The position numbers and the translations under genes are program-made. Shown here piece after piece: positions 44,894-52,958 of a stretch of DNA of 64,000 nt (position 1 is the stretch's first letter; every line of letters starts with the position of its first letter). The stretch is taken from contig JAVBLZ010000010.1 of NCBI GenBank assembly GCA_031553045.1, positions 1-64,000 of the forward strand, written 5' to 3'. The DNA comes from CALXQW01 sp031553045 (lineage in GTDB: Bacteria; Verrucomicrobiota; Verrucomicrobiia; Opitutales; Intestinicryptomonadaceae). The notes under the pieces were generated by a model. It did no database searches. It was not told where the DNA came from and worked only from the letters and a program-made list of their open reading frames with translations.

Positions 44894-45289
44894 ATGAAGA
44901 CTTTTAAAATATATAAAATTTCTATCTTCATGCTGATTGCACTTTTGCTTGGCTCGGCAATATATTTCACATTTACGCTATTTGCGGCTTGGGATGAGAA
45001 TGAACGCTACTTGAAAAATGAACAAGCCTTGCTCAATCAGATAGACAACCTCGCCAAAGAAAAAGCCCATAAAGACGAGTATCTTGCGCGCCTCATTTCA
45101 GATCCAAAATTTCAGGAGCGCATAGTGCGTGAAAAACTGGGCTACGCAGAGGCAAAGGAAATTGTATTCAGATTTGATGAAAATTTAAGCCCCACACAAA
45201 AAGCACCGGAAGTTTCCACTACAAATTCCGCTTCATCCGCAGATGCAAACCCCGCCTCGGCGACAACTGAAAACACCGTGTCCAGATAA
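44894..45289 (+). CDS. Septum formation initiator, FtsB/DivIC family
   Basis: 131 residues. One membrane helix (about 10-31), then a coiled coil (about 35-65, NERYLKNEQALLNQIDNLAKEK), then the DivIC/FtsB C-terminal motif (LISDPKFQERIVREKLGYAEAKEIVFRF, about 69-95). A low-complexity Ser/Thr/Ala tail follows. FtsB bridges FtsL and FtsQ in the divisome. It opens a six-gene run with gaps of 0-3 bases, which includes glycan enzymes and ruvC. Confidence 0.9.
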   Translation: MKTFKIYKISIFMLIALLLGSAIYFTFTLFAAWDENERYLKNEQALLNQIDNLAKEKAHKDEYLARLISDPKFQERIVREKLGYAEAKEIVFRFDENLSPTQKAPEVSTTNSASSADANPASATTENTVSR

Positions 45290-45291
45290 TT

Positions 45292-47706
45292 ATGATGGGA
45301 TTAAAGACTGTAAAAATTTGTTTTAATACTCTGATGTTTTCCGCCCTGTCAACTTTTGCGGCGGATTCCGGAGATGAATACGTTTCGGACTTTGATCTGC
45401 CAAAGGTGGAAAACCCGTTAAAAACGGCGGTTTTTTTAAAGCACTTTTCGACGGCGGAAAAGGATGGCATAAAGATAATAGGCAATGCGCAGGTAGGCAA
45501 AGAGCTCAAGGGGCTTGAGGTGCTTAAAAGCAAGCGCAGAGGCGGCGATGGAGAGGTTGCAAGCTTTCTTGAAAATAGCTACATAATTTTTGGCGAGGAG
45601 GCTAAGGATAAAAATTTTTTGGGCAAGGGCGGCGAATTTACAATGCTGCTAAGGATGCGCTCAAAATGGGGTCATTGGTCTTATCCACTCCTCAAAAGCA
45701 TGAATGAATCCGTGCTTTCCGAAATGCGTCAAATTCTGGATGTCGCTGGGGGCTTTGGCATAAGATTCAATTACTATTCCGAAGATTTAAAAAGTCTTTT
45801 AACAGAGAAATTTTTAGACAACGCCTTTGGGAAACGCCTTTTAGAAAATCCCGATTTTAAATTAAATCGCATTGGCGTTGCCACAAATTTAAGGGGTATG
45901 GACGGTTCTTGGTGGCATGAAATTGTCGTACGTTATGATGGTCTTAAGCTGTCGCTTTTTATGGACGGGGTTTTACTTGCGGAAAATTATCCGGTGTCAA
46001 AAATCATAAATTTAAAAGCGCCGTTTATTTTTCCTTCGCACAGTTATGAAATGGGCGCTAAAAAGCCCGAATCTTCAGACGAAGAAGTAAAGCTGAGTAT
46101 CGCCGAAAAGTTTGAAGGCGGGGCAAAATCTTTTGAAGGAGACTTGGATACTTTTGCAATTTGGAACAGAGCGCTTGGCATGGATGAAATTTATTTTTTG
46201 AGTGAAAGTAAAAGAGCATCAGATCTGCTTAAAATGGACTACATAGGCTCTGATGCAGACTGCTTTTATCTGATGGATTCAAAGACGCCTCTTACGGGTT
46301 TTACCGCACCAACGGGGGTGTACTTCAAGAATGCGCTCAATATTTATCTCGCCCTTGAAAAGTATGCGCCGCTAGACAAGTGGGGAATGTCCGGTATCAC
46401 TTACAAAAATTTTTGCATTGATGAGATAGGCATAATCTCAACGGGTTCTACAATAATAGATATGGAGGATAAATTTGACTGCGGCTTTGACGGCGCAGAC
46501 GCCGTTTATGCCAACGATAAAGTTTACATATTTTATAACGACAGGGGAGTTCTTGGAGAGTTCAAGGGTGAAAAATATCCTGAGCAAAACATTTGGTGCT
46601 CGGTAAGTTCAGACGGTAAAATTTTTAAAAAGCTGCCCACGCCTTGCATAAAAAATATAAGCGGATATTTTTCGGCGCACTATGACGCCAAAGACAAAGT
46701 ATGCAGAATATATCTAATCAACGGCGACATCTGGGAAAGCGCAGATTTTGAAAGTTGGAAAAAGCTTGAAATAAATTGGAAAGGCAAAGACCAAAAAGCC
46801 CTAACTTGGGTGGAAGTTTTTGAAATGGGCCGCTATTACTACCTGATGGGCAATAGAACGGGGGAGCTGTTTCGCTCAAAAAGTTTTGCCGGTCCGTGGG
46901 AGGCAATACCCTCAAACATAATCGGCGGTCTTGCAATGCCAAGAATTTTGGTTAAGCCCTCTGGAAATTATTTTAAAGATGAAGCGCCGGAGGCGCTGAT
47001 GTTGGGCATTGTAATACGTGCCAGCAGGTCTGGGGCGCTGATGTTAAGACGTGTCGAGCAAGCTAAAAACGGAGAACTTTTAGGGAAGTTGGCGTACGAT
47101 TTTCTGCCGGCTTTTAGAATTTCCGACACGCTTAAACTATCGACGCCCGACGCTTCAAGGGTTGAAGGAGACTTGAAAAAATTCTCGATAAAAGCGCTTG
47201 ATAGTACCGAATCCGTAAGGGCTTTAATTGGCGAGCTTCCCAAAAATTATACTCTAAAAATCACTCTTAAACTGAAAGATTTGGACGACAAAAGCGGCGC
47301 TGATTTCGGGATTATATTCAATTCAATGTTGGAAAAATCAAGCGGCATGAAGTTGAATTATAATCTGGAAAAATCAGAGTTGGAACTTGCGGATTTGGTT
47401 GTGCCATTGCAGCCCGACGCAAAATCAAAAGAATATCCCAAAATAAAAAGCCGCCCCTTTAGTTCAAGAACTTTGGAAATAGAGGCAATACGCCGCAACG
47501 GCACTTGCGATATGATAATCAACGGCAAAGATATGATACTGGCAACAGGCAGGCTTGATACGGAATATTATCTGGAAATCTATGCAAAGAAATGCAACAT
47601 TGAGGTTGTGAATTTTGAATACAGACCCTTCAACGAAATTCAATCAAGAGCTGAGCTCTACAAAAAAACGGGGCTGCCCACAAATAGATCAAGGCGCTCA
47701 AGGTAA
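45292..47706 (+). CDS. Exported LamG-like plus beta-propeller (GH43/GH32-type) protein
   Basis: 804 residues. It has a signal peptide ending near residue 24 (LSTFA). Residues about 60-300 look like a LamG/concanavalin-A-like sandwich (GGEFTMLLRMRSKWGHWSYP; later FEGDLDTFAIWNRALGMDEIYFLSES). Residues about 345-620 have repeated propeller blades typical of GH43/GH32/GH130 folds (DAVYANDKVYIFYNDRG, IWCSVSSDGKIFKKL, RYYYLMGNRTGELFRSKSF). The C-terminal 150 residues may form another sandwich. No catalytic triad could be assigned. The tail RSRRSR is strongly basic. It starts 2 bases after the FtsB gene. Confidence 0.7.
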   Translation: MMGLKTVKICFNTLMFSALSTFAADSGDEYVSDFDLPKVENPLKTAVFLKHFSTAEKDGIKIIGNAQVGKELKGLEVLKSKRRGGDGEVASFLENSYIIFGEEAKDKNFLGKGGEFTMLLRMRSKWGHWSYPLLKSMNESVLSEMRQILDVAGGFGIRFNYYSEDLKSLLTEKFLDNAFGKRLLENPDFKLNRIGVATNLRGMDGSWWHEIVVRYDGLKLSLFMDGVLLAENYPVSKIINLKAPFIFPSHSYEMGAKKPESSDEEVKLSIAEKFEGGAKSFEGDLDTFAIWNRALGMDEIYFLSESKRASDLLKMDYIGSDADCFYLMDSKTPLTGFTAPTGVYFKNALNIYLALEKYAPLDKWGMSGITYKNFCIDEIGIISTGSTIIDMEDKFDCGFDGADAVYANDKVYIFYNDRGVLGEFKGEKYPEQNIWCSVSSDGKIFKKLPTPCIKNISGYFSAHYDAKDKVCRIYLINGDIWESADFESWKKLEINWKGKDQKALTWVEVFEMGRYYYLMGNRTGELFRSKSFAGPWEAIPSNIIGGLAMPRILVKPSGNYFKDEAPEALMLGIVIRASRSGALMLRRVEQAKNGELLGKLAYDFLPAFRISDTLKLSTPDASRVEGDLKKFSIKALDSTESVRALIGELPKNYTLKITLKLKDLDDKSGADFGIIFNSMLEKSSGMKLNYNLEKSELELADLVVPLQPDAKSKEYPKIKSRPFSSRTLEIEAIRRNGTCDMIINGKDMILATGRLDTEYYLEIYAKKCNIEVVNFEYRPFNEIQSRAELYKKTGLPTNRSRRSR

Positions 47707-47708
47707 AA

Positions 47709-50102
47709 ATGAATAAGCTGCTAAAATGTTTTTTGATTTCTGAGAGGCGCGCCGCCCTCGTGTTTGAGCGAGATTTAGACTCTTTCCCGACGATAGAGCT
47801 GCTCGGTGAAAATGCGCCAAAAGTAATATCTTCACACTATCCGCAAAACTCTTTTGTGATAGAAAAAATTTCATATTATACGGATGAAAGTAAGGCGTAT
47901 TTTGTTCTGAACAAAAATAATTTTCCCAATTTGGACACCTCTAAAGACGCCGATTATTATGTGTGCGGCAGCTTTAACAACTGGCAGGAAGCAATAGGCA
48001 AACCTGAATGGAAGCTTGTGCGTAATCCTGATAAAGCCTACTGGCAAGTTGCAGTTCCCCTCAATATTTTTAATGACAAGCGGCGCAAATATTTCTTCAA
48101 ATTTGCAGACAGCTTTGGCAGATGGCTTGAGCCCAAAACGGATTCTCCTAACATAGAGTATGATTCTTCAAGCAACGCCAATTTGCGCTTTATAGCGGGC
48201 AGGGCGGGCAAAAGCATAGTCTTGATAAATTTTGAAGATGATTTTGATTTGTCGGAATTGGTGCAGGTGCGTACGCCCTCTCTTTCTTATGATACCGTTG
48301 TGGTAGATACAAAATTTATGGCTTTGAAGTTGGATTCAAAACATAAATTGGGCGCAAGCGTTGGGGCAAATAAAACTACATTCAAAATTTTTGCCCCGCA
48401 CGCAAGCGCAGTAAAAGTGCAGTGGCGCAAAGACGAATCAAGCCCGTACTCTCAGGCTGAAATGTCTAAGTTGGATGCTTCGACTTGGGCTTGTAGCGTT
48501 GATGAAAATCTTCACGGTTATCTGTACAGCTATGTCGTGAGTGGGCAGAATAAAGATGCATTCACTCTCTTTGACGAATCAAAAAAAATTACAGACCCCT
48601 TTGCTTGCGCCATGATACGCAGTTCCGGCGAAGGGTTTATAATAGATGAAGCAAACTTGCCGAAGCCCTCAAATTTTAATCCGCCGCATTGGCATGACTT
48701 GACGATAGTTGAAACACACCTAAGAGACGTTTTGAAAAACGCCCAAATAGGGGCGGAAGAAAACAAACTTAAATTCAAGGGCCTTGCAGAATATCTTAAA
48801 AGCCCTGATTGTTACTTGAGAAATTGCGGCGCAAATTGCGTCGAGCTTATGCCCGTCAATGAATATATGTATGATAATCACGCTGAATATCAGTGGGGGT
48901 ATATGAGCGTAAATTGGTTTTCTATGGCAAGCGCATACGCCACAAATCCGCAAAAATTTTCCCAAATTCAAGAATTTGCAGATTGCGTAGAAGCCTTTCA
49001 TAATGCAGGTTTGGCGGTCATACTTGACGTTGTGTATAACCATGTTGGAGAGCCAAATTCTCTCATACATATAGATAAACAGTATTTCTTTGAGACAACA
49101 AGCGACGGGCACTTAATCAACTTTAGCGGTTGCGGAAACGACTTCAGGGCAAATACGCCCGTCGGCAAAAAAATAATAATTGAGAGTTTGAAATTCATGG
49201 TGCAAACCTACGGCGTGGACGGCTTCCGCTTTGATTTGGCGGAACTTTTAGGCGTGGAGGTTTTAAAAGAAATTGAAGTTGAACTTAAAAAAATTAAGCC
49301 CTCGATAATCTTAATTGCAGAACCTTGGAGCTTTAGAGGACACATCGCAAGAGCGCTCAAAGATACCGGCTTTGCCTCTTGGAATGACTCTTTTAGAGAG
49401 TTTGCAAAAGATTTTGTATTCGATAAGGGCAATCTTGACGGTTTCAAATATTTTCTTGCTGGCAGTTTGGGCGGTCAGGCAAATTGGCCAAGTCAAAGTG
49501 TAAATTACATAGAGAGCCATGACGATATGTGCTATCTTGATAGAATATCGCAAAACCCCAATGATCCAAGCGTGGATGATATTCGCAGGTACAAAATGGC
49601 TTACGCATTTGCACTTTTGTCTTTGGGTATTCCAATGCTTGCGGAGGGTTTTGATTTGTTGCGCACAAAAGGCGGCTTAAATAACACCTACTTAAATGGC
49701 GATGCAAATGCGCTTTCCTACTCGAGGGGGATGCGCTATACGGGTCTTTGCGATTGGTTGCGCAGCTTCGTAAAATTTAGATTGGGAAAAGCGGGCGGCG
49801 CATTGCGCAGAGACGGCAATGTTTCGGCGGGCTTCTTTAAATTTTTCACGGGCAATTCAAACGCAATAGGCGTACTTTATAATGCCGATTCCTCTTTGGG
49901 TGTTAAGAAAATTTTTGCGGCGTTCAACCCCTCTATTTATGAGCAAAATTTGAATCTGGAAAGTTTGAATTTGCCCAGCTTTAAGCAAATTGCGGATATT
50001 GACAGGTTTGATGAATCCGGCTTGAAAACCGCATTGTTAAAACAAACAGGTTCAACATTAAAATTGCCCGCCTTAAATATTTCATTGTGGTTGGAAAGGT
50101 AA
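47709..50102 (+). CDS. GH13 alpha-glucan-active enzyme with N-terminal CBM48-like domains
   Basis: 797 residues without a signal peptide. The N-terminal region (about 70-150) has a CBM48/CBM20-like sandwich (YYVCGSFNNWQEA). A second CBM48-like domain (about 215-300, KTTFKIFAPHASAVKVQW) leads into the GH13 barrel. Conserved regions: I VILDVVYNHVG (about 438), II VDGFRFDLAELLG (nucleophile Asp near 509), III ILIAEPWS (acid/base Glu near 537), IV VNYIESHDDM (about 602). This suggests a cytoplasmic debranching or branching-type enzyme (pullulanase, isoamylase or GlgB-like). Starts 2 bases after the LamG-like gene. Confidence 0.87.
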   Translation: MNKLLKCFLISERRAALVFERDLDSFPTIELLGENAPKVISSHYPQNSFVIEKISYYTDESKAYFVLNKNNFPNLDTSKDADYYVCGSFNNWQEAIGKPEWKLVRNPDKAYWQVAVPLNIFNDKRRKYFFKFADSFGRWLEPKTDSPNIEYDSSSNANLRFIAGRAGKSIVLINFEDDFDLSELVQVRTPSLSYDTVVVDTKFMALKLDSKHKLGASVGANKTTFKIFAPHASAVKVQWRKDESSPYSQAEMSKLDASTWACSVDENLHGYLYSYVVSGQNKDAFTLFDESKKITDPFACAMIRSSGEGFIIDEANLPKPSNFNPPHWHDLTIVETHLRDVLKNAQIGAEENKLKFKGLAEYLKSPDCYLRNCGANCVELMPVNEYMYDNHAEYQWGYMSVNWFSMASAYATNPQKFSQIQEFADCVEAFHNAGLAVILDVVYNHVGEPNSLIHIDKQYFFETTSDGHLINFSGCGNDFRANTPVGKKIIIESLKFMVQTYGVDGFRFDLAELLGVEVLKEIEVELKKIKPSIILIAEPWSFRGHIARALKDTGFASWNDSFREFAKDFVFDKGNLDGFKYFLAGSLGGQANWPSQSVNYIESHDDMCYLDRISQNPNDPSVDDIRRYKMAYAFALLSLGIPMLAEGFDLLRTKGGLNNTYLNGDANALSYSRGMRYTGLCDWLRSFVKFRLGKAGGALRRDGNVSAGFFKFFTGNSNAIGVLYNADSSLGVKKIFAAFNPSIYEQNLNLESLNLPSFKQIADIDRFDESGLKTALLKQTGSTLKLPALNISLWLER

Positions 50103-50105
50103 AAT

Positions 50106-51407
50106 ATGGAAAATTTAGACAGAAGAAATTTTGTGAAGGCGTCGGCGCTTTCTTTAGGGGCGGCAACATTGCCTAAATTTTCCTTTGCCAATGTGAACGC
50201 TTCAGACAAAATCAAAGTGGCGATAGTTGGCGCAGGTAGGGGCGGAGAAATTGTCGCAAAAAATATGATGAGGGCGGATTCCAACATCTCCATAATTGCG
50301 CTCGCCGATATTTTTGAAGATAAGGCAAAACTTTTGCATGCGAAGTTGATAGAGTTTTCCGCCAAAGAATTTGCGGGAAATGCAGACATCTACAAAGTTA
50401 AAGATGAAAATTTGTTTTCCGGTTGGGATGCCTACAAGGCTGCGGTTTCCACCGATGCCGACGTAATCGCATTTGCAACGCCGCCCGTGTTTAGGCCGCT
50501 TGAAGCACGTGTCGCAATCAGCGCAAACAAACATGTTTTTTTGGATAAGCCAGCCTGCGTTGACACAAGTGGCGCACAGATTTTATATGCTCTTGCAAAA
50601 GAGGCTAAAGAAAAAAAACTGACTGCGATTGCCGGCACTCAGCGCAGGTATCACGGCGGGTATCAAGAGGCCGTCAAGCGTGTGCAAGACGGACAAATCG
50701 GCGACATCTTGGGCGCTCAGTGTTACTGGATGTTTCCATCTTATGGCGCAGGTCAAATTTTTTCTCCTGAATTGGACGCAGATGAAATGGAATTTCAGTT
50801 GCGCAACTGGCAGAATTTTATTTGGACTAGCGGCGACCAAATCGTAGAGCAGCAAGTGCACAGCATAGATGTCATAAATTGGATATTTGCGGAAGAACCA
50901 AAAGAGGTAATGGGTCTGGGCGGACGCGCTTGCAACCTGACGGATAAAAAATTGGGCAATCGCTTCAGCCACTTTTGCGTGGATTATGAGTACCCTTCAA
51001 AGGGTCGCTTTCAGGCAATTTGCAGGCAAGAAGCCAAAACGGCAGATTATATTTTGGAAAGAGTTGTCGGCACAAAAGGTGTTTTGGAAACCAATCTTTT
51101 TGGCGCACAAAAAATACTCGGTCAAAATTCTTGGGAGGCGAAGGGAGACTTCGGCGACGGCAGAATTACTCAGTTCAAGGCTATGTTTGAATCTATAAGA
51201 AACGGCTTGGCTAAAAATGAAATCGCAAGCCTTGCAGACTCAACAATGCTTGCAATAGCAGGGCGTATGAGCGCATACTCCGGCAAGAAATTCAAATACC
51301 AGTGGGTTACAAAACGCTCAAAAGAGTCTTTAATTGCCGCAGAACTTAAGTTCGGCAAAAACCCCGTTGCACCAACGCCCATTGCGGGCGAATACCAACT
51401 GACGTAG
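50106..51407 (+). CDS. Gfo/Idh/MocA family oxidoreductase with Tat leader
   Basis: 433 residues. The N-terminus DRRNFVKASALSLGAATLP is a twin-arginine signal (R-R-x-F-x-K), so a folded, cofactor-loaded protein is exported. The NAD(P)-binding Rossmann loop is VAIVGAGRGGEIV (about 36-48). HVFLDKPACVDTSG (about 141-154) holds the EKP-type lysine position (here DKP). HSIDVINWIF (about 257) is the usual catalytic-His helix. Such Tat-exported oxidoreductases, including the GH109-like group, are common in Bacteroidota and PVC. It shares the packed operon with the GH13 enzyme and ruvC. Confidence 0.88.
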   Translation: MENLDRRNFVKASALSLGAATLPKFSFANVNASDKIKVAIVGAGRGGEIVAKNMMRADSNISIIALADIFEDKAKLLHAKLIEFSAKEFAGNADIYKVKDENLFSGWDAYKAAVSTDADVIAFATPPVFRPLEARVAISANKHVFLDKPACVDTSGAQILYALAKEAKEKKLTAIAGTQRRYHGGYQEAVKRVQDGQIGDILGAQCYWMFPSYGAGQIFSPELDADEMEFQLRNWQNFIWTSGDQIVEQQVHSIDVINWIFAEEPKEVMGLGGRACNLTDKKLGNRFSHFCVDYEYPSKGRFQAICRQEAKTADYILERVVGTKGVLETNLFGAQKILGQNSWEAKGDFGDGRITQFKAMFESIRNGLAKNEIASLADSTMLAIAGRMSAYSGKKFKYQWVTKRSKESLIAAELKFGKNPVAPTPIAGEYQLT

Positions 51408-52037
51408 ATGGCTAGCGCAAGAAACTTATGGGCAAAAAAACTTTCAGCTTCTTTGGAATCTGGAAAGGTTTTCTCCAAAAAAAACAAAACCCTTTCAGGA
51501 AAAAATATTTCATCTGAAAGTGCGGTGAAAAGCGTATCCCAATTTTACGGCACAATACTGGGCATAGACCCAAGTTTGCGGGGTACTGGGCTTGCTGTAA
51601 TACGTTTGGTCAAGGGAGGTAAGCCGCAATACTTAAAATCTAAAACGGTAAAAAACAAACAAGACTTAAGTTTTGCGGAATGTATAAGAAATATATTTCT
51701 TGAAGTTGAAAATATACTTTCAGAATTTGAAGTTGATTGCGTTGCAATAGAGCAAACAATCTATGTGCAAAACAACAAAGTTGCAATGAGCATAGGTTCT
51801 GCAAGGGGGGCTGCGATTGCGGCTGCGGCTTGCAGAAATAAAGAGATTTTTGAATACCCGCCTCTCAGAATCAAACAGGCTGTTGTGGGTTACGGCAGGG
51901 CAAGTAAAGAGCAGGTTTCTAAAACCATGCAGGCATTGCTTGAGGGTGTTAGCGCTCCGCTTTCTTTTGACGAAGCGGATGCGGCGGCAGCCGCCTTGGC
52001 GCACGCATACACAAAGGGCAGAAATATTTTAGGATAA
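51408..52037 (+). CDS. ruvC: Holliday junction resolvase RuvC
   Basis: Cuts four-way DNA junctions with RuvAB. The first catalytic Asp is in LGIDPSLRGTG (about 51-61), the central Glu in VAIEQTIYVQNN (about 113-124), and the last acidic pair in DEADAAAAALAHA (about 189-201). With the ATG at 51408 the protein has about 45 extra residues before the RNase H fold, Ser/Lys-rich and unlike the family. An in-frame GTG at 51525 would give the usual length of about 170. It abuts the oxidoreductase stop without a gap. ruvA and ruvB are not in view. Confidence 0.92.
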   Translation: MASARNLWAKKLSASLESGKVFSKKNKTLSGKNISSESAVKSVSQFYGTILGIDPSLRGTGLAVIRLVKGGKPQYLKSKTVKNKQDLSFAECIRNIFLEVENILSEFEVDCVAIEQTIYVQNNKVAMSIGSARGAAIAAAACRNKEIFEYPPLRIKQAVVGYGRASKEQVSKTMQALLEGVSAPLSFDEADAAAAALAHAYTKGRNILG

Positions 52038-52039
52038 TT

Positions 52040-52900
52040 ATGAAAAAAAGCATATTGGTAATGGCGGCTGGAATGGGCAGCCGATTTGGAGGTCTTAAAC
52101 AATTAAGCAAGTTTGGCGAAAGCCAGTCTGCGCTTCTTGACTATGCTCTGCACGACGCAATGTCGGCGGGGTTTGGCAAGGTGATATTTGTCATACGCAA
52201 AGATATTGAAAAAGAATTTAGAGAATCTTTGTCTGCAAAATATGAATCAAAGTTAGATGTGCGCTACGCTTTTCAAGAGCTGGATAAATTGCCGCAAGGT
52301 TTTAGTAAACCGCTTGGCAGGACAAAACCTTGGGGCACGGGGCACGCCGTACTTTGTGCAAAGGATGAAATTTCTGAAGGGTTTCTGGCAATAAATGCGG
52401 ACGATTATTACGGCGCAAGCTCATATAAATTGATGTCCGAATTTTTAGACAACGCAAAGCCAAACCTCTATGCGCTTGCGGGCTACAAACTCAGCAACAC
52501 GCTTTCTGAAAACGGCGGCGTATCAAGGGGCGTATGTTTTAGCACTCCCGATATGTTTTTAGAAACAGTTTCTGAATTCACGGGTTTGCAGAAAAAAGAC
52601 GGTAAGGTTATATCTAACGAGGGAAATATTTTTACAGGCGACGAACTTGTTAGCCTCAACTTTTGGGCGTTTGAGCAGGGCTTCATAAATATTCTTGAAG
52701 AATATTTTTACGATTTTTTAAAAGCCCGCCTCACGGAAGAAAAGTCTGAATTTTATTTGCCCAGCGCCGTCGATAGGGCGATAAAGTCGGGTCGTGCTAA
52801 AGCAAAAATTTTGCCCACTCCGGAAATTTGGCAGGGCGTAACCTACAAAGAAGACACCCCCATAGTGGAAGCTTTTTTACGCACAAGGGCGGGGATTTGA
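52040..52900 (+). CDS. Sugar-phosphate nucleotidyltransferase-like protein
   Basis: 286 residues. The N-terminus LVMAAGMGSRFGGLKQL (about 6-22) is the NTP-binding signature of the NTP_transferase fold. RTKPWGTGHAV (about 93-103) and FLAINADDYYG (about 116-126) supply the nucleotide and metal sites. The rest does not match GlmU or GalU in length or closing motifs. It probably activates a sugar-1-phosphate for a glycan pathway; no hexapeptide-repeat acetyltransferase domain is present. It ends the packed operon, and a convergent ppk1 follows. Confidence 0.82.
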   Translation: MKKSILVMAAGMGSRFGGLKQLSKFGESQSALLDYALHDAMSAGFGKVIFVIRKDIEKEFRESLSAKYESKLDVRYAFQELDKLPQGFSKPLGRTKPWGTGHAVLCAKDEISEGFLAINADDYYGASSYKLMSEFLDNAKPNLYALAGYKLSNTLSENGGVSRGVCFSTPDMFLETVSEFTGLQKKDGKVISNEGNIFTGDELVSLNFWAFEQGFINILEEYFYDFLKARLTEEKSEFYLPSAVDRAIKSGRAKAKILPTPEIWQGVTYKEDTPIVEAFLRTRAGI

Positions 52901-52958
52901 TTTCCACGCTGATTAAAATTTAGACGAACTTTTTTAAACCGTTTGAGTTTCAAAAAAA

